DNA of 64,000 nucleotides from CAG-103 sp905215475 (lineage in GTDB: Bacteria; Bacillota; Clostridia; Oscillospirales; Oscillospiraceae), in the NCBI GenBank assembly GCA_905215475.1, contig CAJMPW010000001.1, positions 372,001-436,000 of the forward strand, written 5' to 3'. Numbering within the stretch: position 1 is the first letter of the stretch; each line of letters opens with the position of its first letter. Below are positions 34,067 through 42,447 of this stretch, in pieces. Made by a program: the position numbers and the translations under genes. The notes beneath the pieces are model-generated. The model did not search any database. It saw only the letters and a program-made list of their open reading frames with translations, and was not told the origin of the DNA.

Positions 34067-35116
34067 TCAGCTCGCATAGTCGACGACATAGCTGTCGCCG
34101 TTGGGGGTAAATTGTCCGTACAGACCGTTGGTGAGCACCACGTGGCCGTCGGCCTTGACAAGCAGCATCTCAAACCCGCCGTAGGTGCGCCAGTAGTTGA
34201 GCGCCGCCTGCGGACCGAGCACGAACATCGCGGTCGACAGGCAGTCGGCCAGCGTGCCGTCCTCGCACACGATCGTCACGGCCAGCAGACCGTTGTTGAC
34301 CGGACGTCCGGTCGCGGGGGAGAGAATGTGGTGGTACTTCTGCCCGCCCTCGGTGAAATAGCGCTGATAGCTGCCGGAGGTGATGACCGCCGTCTCACCC
34401 ACGGTGAGGTAGCCGAGATAGCTGCCGGTGTCGTTCGGGTCCTGAATGGCGATGTTCCAGTCACTGCCGTCCGGCTTTTTGCCGAGCGTCTGCACGTTGC
34501 CGCCGAGGGACACAACGCCGCTCGTGACACCGGCGGCGCGCATCGCCTGAATGGCATACTCCGAGGCGCAGCCCTTGGCCACCGCGCCGAAGCTCAGCGC
34601 CATGTCTGCCGGCATGGTGACGAGGGAGTTCGCGCTGTCGTCCGTCGTGGACAGCTGCACCTTGCTCATATCCACGCAGGGGAGCAGACGCTCGATCTCC
34701 GCGTCCGACGGCACGCGGTAGTTCTGGTCGATGAAGCCCCAGAGCTTGCTCAGCGGGTAGGTCGTCAGATCGAACGCACCGTTTGTGCGCTCGTACACGG
34801 TCAGCGCCGTGCGCAGCATCTTGGCGATCTGCTCGTTGACCACGACGGGCGAGCCCATGGCGTGGTTGATCTCATAGGTCTTGCTGCGCTCGTTTTCCGG
34901 GTCGAGGAGCTTGTCCATGCTGTTGATGATGCTGATGGCGGCGTTGATGCCGTCGTCGGCCTTTTTGCCGTAGGCGGTCAGATCCATGACGGTGTCCATG
35001 GCAAAGATCTGCTGCGTGGTGCTTTTTGCCTCGCCGCAGGCGCTCAGCGGCAGCACCAGCGCGCAGCACAGCAGCAGCGCGAGCAGACGTGTGTGCAGAA
35101 GATGTGTATGCTTCAT
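34067..35116 (-). CDS. apbE: FAD:protein FMN transferase lipoprotein (ApbE family)
   Basis: 349 residues. Signal peptide with lipobox LPLSAC, so anchored outside the membrane. AMDTVMDLTAYG, the FAD-binding SFGAVAKGCASEYAI, SLGGNVQTLG and the metal/flavin site HHILSPATGRPVNNGL with TLADCLSTAMFVLG are all family motifs. Attaches FMN to Thr of extracytoplasmic or membrane redox proteins such as Rnf subunits; its client is not in the window. Five bases upstream of mpg. Confidence 0.94.
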   Translation of the reverse strand: MKHTHLLHTRLLALLLCCALVLPLSACGEAKSTTQQIFAMDTVMDLTAYGKKADDGINAAISIINSMDKLLDPENERSKTYEINHAMGSPVVVNEQIAKMLRTALTVYERTNGAFDLTTYPLSKLWGFIDQNYRVPSDAEIERLLPCVDMSKVQLSTTDDSANSLVTMPADMALSFGAVAKGCASEYAIQAMRAAGVTSGVVSLGGNVQTLGKKPDGSDWNIAIQDPNDTGSYLGYLTVGETAVITSGSYQRYFTEGGQKYHHILSPATGRPVNNGLLAVTIVCEDGTLADCLSTAMFVLGPQAALNYWRTYGGFEMLLVKADGHVVLTNGLYGQFTPNGDSYVVDYAS

Positions 35117-35195
35117 AGAGGGTGTGTCCTTCCGATACAGGTTGCTTTTTTCTCAGTATAGCATATCCGCCGCCGAATGGAAACAGAAAATCCGC

Positions 35196-35224
35196 TTTAC
35201 TTTTCGGCCGGACTTTGCTATAAT
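35196..35224 (+). promoter_or_regulatory. Promoter for tRNA-Arg
   Basis: TTTACT, 17-bp spacer, TATAAT, 16 bp before the tRNA. Confidence 0.8.
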
Positions 35225-35240
35225 AACTCCTGCTGAATAT

Positions 35241-35317
35241 GCGCCCGTAGCTCAGCTGGATAGAGTGACAGACTCCGACTCTGTAGGCCAGCGGTTCGAA
35301 TCCGCTCGGGCGTACCA
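35241..35317 (+). tRNA. tRNA-Arg (CCG anticodon)
   Basis: Acceptor GCGCCCG/CGGGCGT (G-T first pair), D-arm with AGCTCAGCTGGATAGAGT, anticodon loop CTCCGAC on stem ACAGA/TCTGT, T-arm GTTCGAATC, discriminator A and encoded CCA. Confidence 0.96.
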
Positions 35318-35319
35318 CG

Positions 35320-35347
35320 AAAAAACCTGCCTTGAGGCAGGTTTTTT
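35320..35347 (+). terminator. Terminator after tRNA-Arg
   Basis: AAAAAACCTGCC, TTGA, GGCAGGTTTTTT. Confidence 0.9.
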
Positions 35348-35453
35348 CGCCCGCTGGATTCGAGGCCGTTCATTGCTCTCACTTCAAGGCGGTTTCACTT
35401 TCGGGTTTACAAAAATGTAATAATGGGCGTATACATTTTGTCGGTTTTTGCAC

Positions 35454-35481
35454 TTGACTTCCGGCGTGGTTGACCTATAAT
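35454..35481 (+). promoter_or_regulatory. Promoter of the tetR-type gene
   Basis: TTGACT, 16-bp spacer, TATAAT. A palindromic operator lies 12 bp downstream, around the expected transcription start. Confidence 0.75.
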
Positions 35482-35493
35482 GATATGCGAACA

Positions 35494-35506
35494 TGAACAC
35501 TGTTCA
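35494..35506. promoter_or_regulatory. TetR operator 1 (TGAACACTGTTCA)
   Basis: Perfect 6-1-6 palindrome just after the tetR promoter. A near-identical palindrome occurs at 36123 before the regulated membrane gene, which supports autoregulation. Confidence 0.75.
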
Positions 35507-35521
35507 AGTTGAGGTGCTTGT

Positions 35522-36079
35522 ATGAACGCAGCGGTTACATCCAAAGAGGAGATCCTGAAAACCAGCCGGGAGCTGATCCGGCAGCAGGGATGGTCCACGG
35601 TCAGCATCCGCGCGGTCGCCGCGGCCTGCGGCGTGTCGGTGGGCTCGATCTATAATTACTTTGATTCCAAGGCGGCGCTGATGAGCGAAACGATCGGCAG
35701 CGTCTGGCAGGAGATCTTCCACCGTCCGGATGATGCGGATGTGTTCCGGGACGTGCAGACGTGCATTACTTGGATATACACGCGCATTGCCTACGGCTGC
35801 GAGCAATACCCCGGCTTTTTCACCCTGCACTCCATCGGTTTCCTGCGCGACGAGCGGCCCGATGGCAAGCGGCGTATGCAGCAGACGTGGGGACATATTT
35901 TGACGGGGCTGTGTTCGGTGCTCAAGCGCGATGCCCGCGTCCGTCCGGACGCTTTTACGGACGCCTTCACCGCGGAGCAGTTTGCGGATGTGCTCTTTTC
36001 GCAGATGCTCTCGGCCATGCTGCGGCAGGACTATGATCCCACCACCGTGTTGGAGATCGTGCGCAGAACGCTGTATTAA
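35522..36079 (+). CDS. TetR family transcriptional regulator
   Basis: 185 residues. N-terminal HTH: TVSIRAVAAACGVSVGSIYNYF (two parts; about residues 26-47) is the standard TetR DNA-binding motif; the C-terminal ligand domain is unclassified. Start ATG after GAGGTG. Flanked by two matching palindromes, one in its own promoter region and one before the downstream membrane genes, indicating local repression released by a ligand. A small GCCCGCCTTGCGGCGGGC hairpin follows the stop. Confidence 0.9.
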   Translation: MNAAVTSKEEILKTSRELIRQQGWSTVSIRAVAAACGVSVGSIYNYFDSKAALMSETIGSVWQEIFHRPDDADVFRDVQTCITWIYTRIAYGCEQYPGFFTLHSIGFLRDERPDGKRRMQQTWGHILTGLCSVLKRDARVRPDAFTDAFTAEQFADVLFSQMLSAMLRQDYDPTTVLEIVRRTLY

Positions 36080-36122
36080 ATTCCAAAGCCCGCCTTGCGG
36101 CGGGCAATCGCAAACCACAAAA

Positions 36123-36135
36123 TGAACGTTGTTCA
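36123..36135. promoter_or_regulatory. TetR operator 2 (TGAACGTTGTTCA)
   Basis: Palindrome differing from operator 1 at two central positions; located 19 bp before the start codon of the downstream membrane protein, overlapping its leader. Confidence 0.7.
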
Positions 36136-36154
36136 CATAGAAAGGTCAAATGTC

Positions 36155-36610
36155 ATGAAAGTCAAACGCAGCACACTGCTGCTCATCGCCTGTCTTGTGT
36201 GGGGGGCGGCGGGCTTTAACATCCTGCGCCTCGGGGTGCTGGCTTATCCCGCCTATCTGAGCGTGCTGAATTTCGTGCTGTCAGCGCTGGTCTTTGCCGT
36301 GTTCCAGTATTTCGTATTCGGCAGACTGGTCAAAAAGCACACTGCCCGCATCACGGGCTATGAGGAGGAGCGCCATTTCTTCCTCAAGTTCTTCGACGTG
36401 AAGTCCTTCATCATCATGGCCGTGATGATGAGCGGCGGCATCTGGCTGCGCTCGAGCGGCCTCGCGCCGGATCGTTTCATCGCGGTGTTCTATACCGGCC
36501 TCGGCGCTTCGCTGCTGACGGCTGGCATTCGCTTCGGTTATCAGTTCGTCAAGGCGGTCATTGCCGCCGGCGAAGAGAAAACAGCATTCCAGAACGAAAA
36601 AGGAGACTAA
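36155..36610 (+). CDS. Four-helix membrane protein under TetR control
   Basis: 151 residues, four hydrophobic segments (about 7-25, 33-53, 84-100, 110-130) with a cytoplasmic charged loop (KKHTARITGYEEERHF). No family recognised with certainty; this shape is common in putative efflux or stress membrane proteins next to TetR regulators. RBS AAAGG. The next gene starts three bases after its stop. Start ATG 36155 chosen because it follows the operator and RBS. Confidence 0.7.
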   Translation: MKVKRSTLLLIACLVWGAAGFNILRLGVLAYPAYLSVLNFVLSALVFAVFQYFVFGRLVKKHTARITGYEEERHFFLKFFDVKSFIIMAVMMSGGIWLRSSGLAPDRFIAVFYTGLGASLLTAGIRFGYQFVKAVIAAGEEKTAFQNEKGD

Positions 36611-36613
36611 TCT

Positions 36614-37287
36614 ATGCAGGCAATTGTTGAAACGCTTTTTGATGCCGCCTATCTGATCACAGTCATCACGATCGGCATCCTCATGATCCGCCGCAGCCGG
36701 GGCAACGTTCAGTACACGCTCTTCGGCTGGATGGCCGTCGTGCTCGGTGCGGGCGATTCGTTCCACCTGATCCCGCGCGCGCTGGCGCTGTGCACCACCG
36801 GCCTTGAGAGCTACACCTTCGCGCTCGGTCTCGGCAAGTGGATCACCTCCGTCACGATGACGGTGTTTTATGTGCTGCTCTACTATGTTGGCGCAAACGC
36901 TATCAGATCGAGGGCAAGCGCGGTCTGACCGTCGCCATGTATGTTCTGGCTGCCGCGCGCATCGTGCTGTGCATGATGCCGCAGAACCGGTGGCTGACCG
37001 GCGGCGCACCGCTCGCGTGGGGCATCTACCGCAACATTCCGTTCGCGCTGATCGGTCTGCTCATGATCGTGCTGTTTTTCCGCAGCGCAAAGGCGCAGGA
37101 TGACCGGGCGTTTCGCTGGATGTGGCTGACCATCGTGCTGAGCTTCGGCTTCTACATCCCGGTGGTGCTGTGGGCGGATGTCGTGCCGATGATCGGTATG
37201 CTCATGATCCCCAAGACCTGCGCCTATGTGTGGACGGTGCTCATCGGCTACAAGGCCATGAAAGAAGAATGCGGCAGCGCCAATTGA
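36614..37287 (+). pseudogene. Multi-pass membrane protein gene with a -1 frameshift near 36889
   Basis: Two frames together form one protein of about 224 residues with six or seven helices. Frame 1 reads from ATG 36614 (MQAIVETLFDAAYLITVITI) to ...VFYVLLYYV, then goes out of frame and stops at 36928. The other frame continues naturally with RKRYQIEGKRGLTVAMYVLA to the stop at 37287. Adding one T in TATGTTGGCG near 36889 gives YYVWRKRYQIEG and restores the frame. Either a real inactivating deletion, or an assembly/sequencing error. Family unknown; second gene of the TetR-controlled unit. Confidence 0.8.
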
Positions 37288-37307
37288 GCGCCGCAGGAAA
37301 ATATGTA

Positions 37308-37347
37308 CCCCGTGCCTCGGCGTCACGCTCAGAGGCACGGGGGTTTT
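37308..37347 (+). terminator. Terminator after the TetR-regulated unit
   Basis: CCCCGTGCCTC, 13-base loop, GAGGCACGGGG, GTTTT. Confidence 0.8.
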
Positions 37348-37359
37348 CTATGCAGCGTA

Positions 37360-37896
37360 TTATTTCGCATCACTGCTGGTTCGGACGGTGGAATGGATGA
37401 CAAAGTCGAGCTTTTGATCGACACGCGAGAATGCGACCTCGTAATCGGAGATCTCCCCCGTTGCGGTGTTGCGCAGCGACAGGGAGACGACGTTGTCAGG
37501 GCTGAGCGTGATGCCCTCGTCGGTGAGGTAGACAAAGTCGGGCACATCCGTGGCGAGGACTACATAACCCACGCCAAATTCGGTCACGTAGGCAAGCCCT
37601 GACTCCAGCCCCGTGTTCAGATCCTTGCACGCGGCGGCCAGATAGATCGCTGAATTCTTATCCCCGAATGTGTAGTCTAAGATCTCAATATCTTCGACGG
37701 TGCGGCGCAGATTGTCGAGCATTGCCTCTTTCTCCGTCGGAGAAAACGCGGCGTCGTCCGCCGGACTTTGGATGGCGGGCGTCTCGGCGGCGGTGCCGGC
37801 TCCGGCGGGTGTTTGCCGGCATACGAGTACGACGAGCAGCGCAAAGAATGCCAGAGCGCAGACGCCGAGCACGATGCTTCCGGTCTTGCGGTTCAT
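37360..37896 (-). CDS. Membrane-anchored extracytoplasmic protein, unknown function
   Basis: 178 residues from ATG 37896 (RBS GGAGG seven bases upstream; a GTG two codons earlier would overlap the RBS). One N-terminal helix (about residues 8-27, SIVLGVCALAFFALLVVLVC), a low-complexity Ala/Thr/Pro linker, then a beta-rich soluble domain. No signal cleavage site is obvious. No family recognised. Convergent with the TetR-regulated unit. The 277-bp gap upstream (37897-38173) holds only the baiF terminator. Confidence 0.65.
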   Translation of the reverse strand: MNRKTGSIVLGVCALAFFALLVVLVCRQTPAGAGTAAETPAIQSPADDAAFSPTEKEAMLDNLRRTVEDIEILDYTFGDKNSAIYLAAACKDLNTGLESGLAYVTEFGVGYVVLATDVPDFVYLTDEGITLSPDNVVSLSLRNTATGEISDYEVAFSRVDQKLDFVIHSTVRTSSDAK

Positions 37897-38115
37897 GTTC
37901 ACACCTCCTGTTTTTCTCAGTGGTCTGCCTCATACACACGATCGCAATATCTGAAATATCACCCCCTATGTTCCGAATTTCGGTTTTCAGATCTGCACAG
38001 CATTGCGGCGGGTTGCTGCGTCTGCAAATTGAGAAGGCTTCCTGATATTATCCTGTTTTGTATATTATACCAGTTTTAGGGCAGCGGGGCAAGAAAAACA
38101 TTCCATTTCCGGTAC

Positions 38116-38148
38116 AAAAATGCGCCTCAGAGTTCACTCTGAGGCGCA
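38116..38148 (-). terminator. Terminator for the CoA-transferase unit
   Basis: On the minus strand: TGCGCCTCAGAGT, short loop, ACTCTGAGGCGCA, TTTTT. Confidence 0.88.
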
Positions 38149-38173
38149 GATGGCTGCCGGGATCTGCAGGGGA

Positions 38174-39526
38174 TCACAGACCCAGCTTTTCGGCCTGATC
38201 GTCGCGCCAGAAGAACTGCCAGTCCTTGAGGTGCCACAGCTGCGCGGTCTCGCGCGGGTCCATGGTCGCGGTGATGCCCTTGGCGTACATATCGTCGATC
38301 TGCTCGTCGGTGTAGCCGAGGAAGGAGAGCACCTCGCGGCTGTGTTCGCCGAAGGTCGGCGCGGAGGCGACGATCTGAGCGGGGTTTTTCTTGAACTTGT
38401 TCGTGATGCCGATGCCCTTCATCTCACCGTAGATGCTGTCGGTCCAGGTCGCAATGTCGTCACGGGCGGCGTACTGCGCGCTCTTTTCGATGTCCGCCGG
38501 CCCAAAGGCCTTCTGGTTCGGGATGCCAGCTTGGTTCATGATGGCCTCGACCTCGTCGACCGTGCGCTCGGCGCAGAATTTCGTGATGGCGGCCTCGATG
38601 CGCTGACCGCGCGGCAGGGACTTGAGCGAGCCGGTCATGCCCTCGGGGAAGTCGGGGTCAGTGCCGTCGCCCGGCGTCGGCAGACCGACGAGCGGGTAGC
38701 CCTTTTTCGTGTTGCCCGCGCCGACCATGCCGATGAAGATCGTGCCGCCGTCCTTGCAGTCATAGAATGAGAAACCGGCTGCCATGTCACTGACGTTGCC
38801 GGTGCGGTATTTGACCGGCTCGCCGGGAGCGGGATAGCCCTTGTTGAACCACTCGGCCGGATAGCTGCCGAGCAGACGGAACATCGTCTCGTACTGCGAC
38901 ACGTCGCACGAGTCGCCCTCGCCGGTGATGCGGGCGTTGGTCATGATCGACAGCGCACAGATGCACGCGTTGTAGGCAGTGGCGTAGTCGGACAGATAGG
39001 GGTTGACCTTCAGTGGGGGAGAAGTGGGGCTCGTGCCGTTCATGTACATATAGCCGCCCATGGCCTGACCCGAGACGTCATACGCCGCCTTATTCCTGTC
39101 GGGACCTGTCTGCCCGTAGCCGGAGACGTGGACGATGGCGAGCTTGCGGTTGATCTTCCACATATGCTCGTCGCTCAGACCGCTTTTCGCATATGTGCCG
39201 GGGCGGCCGGATTCGATCCAGATGTCCGCCCACGCGATGAGCTTTTCGAGCACCTCGCGCCCTTTGGCGGTGCGGGTGTTGAGCGTGATGGAATAGGTGT
39301 TGCGGTGATCCTGCGAGTAGCCGTAGTTGCCGCGCGTCTGGCATGGCATATTCGGCGCCTCGACCTGAATGACCTGCGCGCCCATCTCGGCCATGATGCT
39401 CGCGGCAAAAGGACCTGCGATGTTCGTGCCGGTCATGAGCACTTTGACGCTCGAGAGAACGCCGAACTTCGGGAACTGGCCAAACGGCATATGCGTGCCG
39501 TAATAGTCCTTATACTGTGTAGACAT
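38174..39526 (-). CDS. Class III CoA-transferase, BaiF/CaiB-like
   Basis: 450 residues. Moves CoA between carboxylates; BaiF in C. scindens swaps CoA between bile-acid intermediates. Seen: N-terminal NIAGPFAASIMAEMGAQVI, the YGYSQDHRNTYSI region, HVSGYGQTGPDRNKAAYD (catalytic Asp usually in the following helix), KVNPYLSD, DPDFPEGMTG and a C-terminal NKFKKNPAQI. NPYLSD and DPDFPEG resemble what I recall of BaiF more than E. coli CaiB, but carnitine-type substrates are not excluded. Followed upstream by an SDR gene 24 bp away and divergent from a LysR gene; ends in a strong terminator. No RBS oddity. Confidence 0.82.
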   Translation of the reverse strand: MSTQYKDYYGTHMPFGQFPKFGVLSSVKVLMTGTNIAGPFAASIMAEMGAQVIQVEAPNMPCQTRGNYGYSQDHRNTYSITLNTRTAKGREVLEKLIAWADIWIESGRPGTYAKSGLSDEHMWKINRKLAIVHVSGYGQTGPDRNKAAYDVSGQAMGGYMYMNGTSPTSPPLKVNPYLSDYATAYNACICALSIMTNARITGEGDSCDVSQYETMFRLLGSYPAEWFNKGYPAPGEPVKYRTGNVSDMAAGFSFYDCKDGGTIFIGMVGAGNTKKGYPLVGLPTPGDGTDPDFPEGMTGSLKSLPRGQRIEAAITKFCAERTVDEVEAIMNQAGIPNQKAFGPADIEKSAQYAARDDIATWTDSIYGEMKGIGITNKFKKNPAQIVASAPTFGEHSREVLSFLGYTDEQIDDMYAKGITATMDPRETAQLWHLKDWQFFWRDDQAEKLGL

Positions 39527-39550
39527 CGGTTTGCCTCCTTTGCGTGCGCG

Positions 39551-40366
39551 TCACATATTCAGCCAGCCGGCGTCGACCTTCAGCTCGGCGCCGGAAATGT
39601 AGCGCGCGGCGACGTCGTCGGCGAGATAGGCGATGGCGTTGGCGCAGTCCTTCGGCTTTCCGAGCATGGGCTTTTTCTCGCCGGGCTTCGTGATGGTGTG
39701 CAGCGGGGCGGCGTTCCCGGCGCGCATCTGCCATTCGGGGATGCCGATGCCCATTTCACGCGGCACTTTGTTGATCTCGGTGAGGATGTTTGCCGGCTCG
39801 ATGCAGTTGCAGCGGATGCCGCGCTCGAAGAACGAGGCGGAGATGTTGCGCGTCAGACCGAGCACGGCGTGCTTGGTCGTGACGTACATCGCACCGCCCT
39901 TCAGACCGCGCAGCGATGCCGCCGAGGCGACGTTGACGATGTTTGCCGGCGTGCCCTGCTCGAGGAAGATCCTGATCGCGCGCTGGCAGCACAGGAACAC
40001 GGCGCGCTGGTTGGTCTCGTAGATCATATCATAGACCTCAGGCGTCGTCTCGTGAATGGGGAGCTGACCGTCGAGCACACCGGCGTTGTTGACGAGAATG
40101 TCCAGATGACCGAACTCCTTGAGGCAGGTGTCGAACATGGCCTCGATCTGCGCCGGGTCGCGCACGTCCGTCTTGACCGGCAGGATGACGCCGGGCGCAT
40201 TTTCGGCGGCGACCTTGTCGCGCAGCTCCTCCAGGCGCTTCATGCGCCGCGCCGCGGCGACGACCTTCGCGCCCTCCATGGCGAACAGCCGTGCGGTCGA
40301 GCGGCCGATGCCCGAGCTTGCGCCGGTCACGATGACGACCTTGCCTTCAAAACGCATCTTTTCCAT
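39551..40366 (-). CDS. Short-chain dehydrogenase/reductase
   Basis: 271 residues from ATG 40366, chosen because GGAGG lies eight bases upstream. NAD(P)-binding TGASSGIG near residue 12, NNAG, catalytic Ser in NVASAASL and YVTTK (Tyr/Lys). Several SDRs in bai loci oxidise or reduce ring hydroxyls (3-alpha or 7-alpha); pairing with a BaiF-like CoA-transferase makes a hydroxysteroid role plausible, but no residue is diagnostic. It is clearly distinct from the BaiA-like SDR at 62375. The C-terminal PISGAELKVDAGW-like end (ISGAELKVDAGWLNM) is typical of the fold. Confidence 0.85.
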   Translation of the reverse strand: MEKMRFEGKVVIVTGASSGIGRSTARLFAMEGAKVVAAARRMKRLEELRDKVAAENAPGVILPVKTDVRDPAQIEAMFDTCLKEFGHLDILVNNAGVLDGQLPIHETTPEVYDMIYETNQRAVFLCCQRAIRIFLEQGTPANIVNVASAASLRGLKGGAMYVTTKHAVLGLTRNISASFFERGIRCNCIEPANILTEINKVPREMGIGIPEWQMRAGNAAPLHTITKPGEKKPMLGKPKDCANAIAYLADDVAARYISGAELKVDAGWLNM

Positions 40367-40585
40367 GGTATTTGTCCTCCTTGCGGAACTTGATTTTTGA
40401 CCCATGAGCGGGTGTGTGTTTTTTGTGTGTGGCTGGATGCATATCTTGTTAAAATTATATCATTTTTGTAGAGCGCAGTCCAATATTGTTTTATGACCTT
40501 GTCAGAAGAAAAAGTTATGGATATAATAAAGGAAAGCAATACTTCGCCGCTGGGCGTTGTTTATTCGACAAGGAGTGTGGAAACT

Positions 40586-41470
40586 GTGAGCATTCAGCGC
40601 CTTCCGGTGTTCTTATCGGCCGCAGAGCACCTCAATTTTACCCGCGCCGCCGAGGAACAGTGCATCTCGCAGACGGCGGTCAGCCAGCAGATCAAGCTGC
40701 TGGAGCAGGAGCTCGGCTATGCGCTGTTCGTGCGCGGCAAGCGCGGTGTGCGTCTGACGCCGGCGGGCGAGGTGTTTTACCGGCAGTGCCGGCAGCTGCT
40801 CATCCGTTATAACGATGCCGCGGCGCAGGGCAAAAAGGTCGCGCTCGGCACGGCAGCGGATCTGCGCATCGGTTATGCCGGGGCGTATGAGCTGTGGACG
40901 ATCGTCGCGCAGATCCGAAAATATCACCGCCTGTATCCGGAGGCGTCATTTTCGTTTCAGCTCGGCAGCAACCGGAGCCTGCTCGCCGCGCTGTCTGAGG
41001 GGCGGCTGGATATGGCGGTGCTCTCCGGCTTCGGCGTCGTGCTCGATGCCGAGTTCACCAGCCGCGTCACGCGCGCAGACCCGTGCATGGTCATGATCAG
41101 CGCCGAGCATCCGCTGGCGGCAAAGGCGGAGATCCATCCGCGCGAGCTCAAGGGCGTGCCGATCGTGCTCAACCGCGCGCAGGACAGCCAGCCCTCGGCT
41201 GCGCAGATCGCGGGGATGTATGCCCGTATGGGGCTGGGGACGAATCCGCGTATGTATGCCGACGATTTTTACAGCATCGCGCTCATCATCCATGCCGGTC
41301 TCGCCTTCAGCATCATGCCAGCGAGCATGGCCGACTGGGGGATCTCCGGCGTCGTTTTTCGCCCGCTGCACGGTTTTCAGGCGAAGGCGCGCACGCTGCT
41401 CGTCTATCCGCGCGGGCGGCAGGAGCTCGGCGTGACGTCATTTGTGTCGCTTATCAAGCCGCGGCGATAA
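40586..41470 (+). CDS. LysR family transcriptional regulator
   Basis: 294 residues starting at GTG 40586 with AAGGAG ten bases upstream; the longer in-frame start would add a non-conserved leader. N-terminal HTH: LNFTRAAEEQCISQTAVSQQ (about residues 17-36) and ELGYALFVRGKRGVRLTPAG. The C-terminal part is the LysR co-inducer domain. Divergent from the SDR and CoA-transferase genes with a 219-bp gap, the classic LysR arrangement, so these are the likely targets. Ligand unknown. Confidence 0.92.
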   Translation: MSIQRLPVFLSAAEHLNFTRAAEEQCISQTAVSQQIKLLEQELGYALFVRGKRGVRLTPAGEVFYRQCRQLLIRYNDAAAQGKKVALGTAADLRIGYAGAYELWTIVAQIRKYHRLYPEASFSFQLGSNRSLLAALSEGRLDMAVLSGFGVVLDAEFTSRVTRADPCMVMISAEHPLAAKAEIHPRELKGVPIVLNRAQDSQPSAAQIAGMYARMGLGTNPRMYADDFYSIALIIHAGLAFSIMPASMADWGISGVVFRPLHGFQAKARTLLVYPRGRQELGVTSFVSLIKPRR

Positions 41471-41479
41471 ACAACAGAA

Positions 41480-41525
41480 AACCGGGGCGTCCGCGCACGT
41501 TGGTGCGGGACGTCCCGGTCGTTTT
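41480..41525. terminator. Terminator between the LysR gene and rmlD
   Basis: ACCGGGGCGTCC, GCGCAC hairpin tip, GGACGTCCCGGT, then GTTTT. Convergent position; also closes the 16-kb minus-strand series. Confidence 0.8.
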
Positions 41526-42420
41526 ATGTCTGCTCGATGGCGAGATAGCGCTCCAGCGCGTCCTGCCAATCGGGCAGCGGTTGGAAACCGGCGGCTGTCA
41601 GCTTGGCCGTGTCGAGGCGGCTGCTGCGCGGGCGCACGGCGCGGCTCTGGCCGTATTCCTCGCTCGTCACCGGCAGCACGGTCATGGGGATGCCGGCTGC
41701 GCGAAAGATCGCGCACGCAAAATCATACCAGCTCAGATAGCCGCCGCTGTTGACCGCGTTGTAGCGCCCATAGCGCTCGGTCTCGATCATGTCTGCAAGC
41801 AGCCGCGCAAGGTCGGGGACATAGGTCGGCGTGCCGACCTGATCATTTACAACGCGCAGCGTGTCGTGTGTGCGGCTGAGTGTCAGCATGGTGCGTACGA
41901 AGTTCTTTCCGCCCGCGCCGTAGAGCCACGAGGTGCGCACGATGAAATGCTGCGCGAGCGTGCCGCACACGGCGCGCTCCCCGGCGAGCTTGCTCTGCCC
42001 GTAGACATTCAGCGGGGCAAAGCGGTCGTAGTCCGCAGGGTAGGGGGCGGGATACGTCCCGTCAAAGACATAGTCCGTCGTCACATACAGCAGCTTGCAG
42101 CCGTGGTCACGGCTGGCCTCGGCCACGTTTTGCGTGCTGTCACGGTTGACGGCAAACACCTGCGCGCGGTTTTCCGGCAGCTCCGCGCCGTCCACGTCCG
42201 TCCATGCGGCGCAGTGGATGACCGCGTCCGGCTGCGCACCGGCAAAGAGCGCCTGCACAGCCGACGCATCGCAGAGGTCTGCCTGCACATATGCCGCCGC
42301 GTCAGCGCTGCGGCACTGCGGCGCGCGCCCGACGGCGATACCGTGATGACCGCGCCGGCGCAGCTCCGCCATGACGGCGCGGCCGAGCAGACCGTTTGCA
42401 CCGGTGACGAGTATGTTCAT
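41524..42420 (-). CDS. rmlD: dTDP-4-dehydrorhamnose reductase
   Basis: 298 residues. Last step of dTDP-L-rhamnose synthesis. Rossmann motif VTGANGLLGRAV at the N-terminus, TTDYVFDGTYPAPY, and catalytic YGQSKLAGE (YxxxK). It lies at the end of the minus-strand glycan cluster with rmlC immediately upstream. rmlA and rmlB are not in the window and must be elsewhere if rhamnose is made. Confidence 0.95.
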   Translation of the reverse strand: MNILVTGANGLLGRAVMAELRRRGHHGIAVGRAPQCRSADAAAYVQADLCDASAVQALFAGAQPDAVIHCAAWTDVDGAELPENRAQVFAVNRDSTQNVAEASRDHGCKLLYVTTDYVFDGTYPAPYPADYDRFAPLNVYGQSKLAGERAVCGTLAQHFIVRTSWLYGAGGKNFVRTMLTLSRTHDTLRVVNDQVGTPTYVPDLARLLADMIETERYGRYNAVNSGGYLSWYDFACAIFRAAGIPMTVLPVTSEEYGQSRAVRPRSSRLDTAKLTAAGFQPLPDWQDALERYLAIEQT

Positions 42421-42447
42421 GATCTCACCTCCGCGGTGTTCGCCGCA

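Noticed and set aside
36614..36928. A separate 104-aa membrane protein
   Set aside because: Its last residues (after YYV) are out of frame with the continuing hydrophobic protein; a frameshift in one gene explains both frames better.
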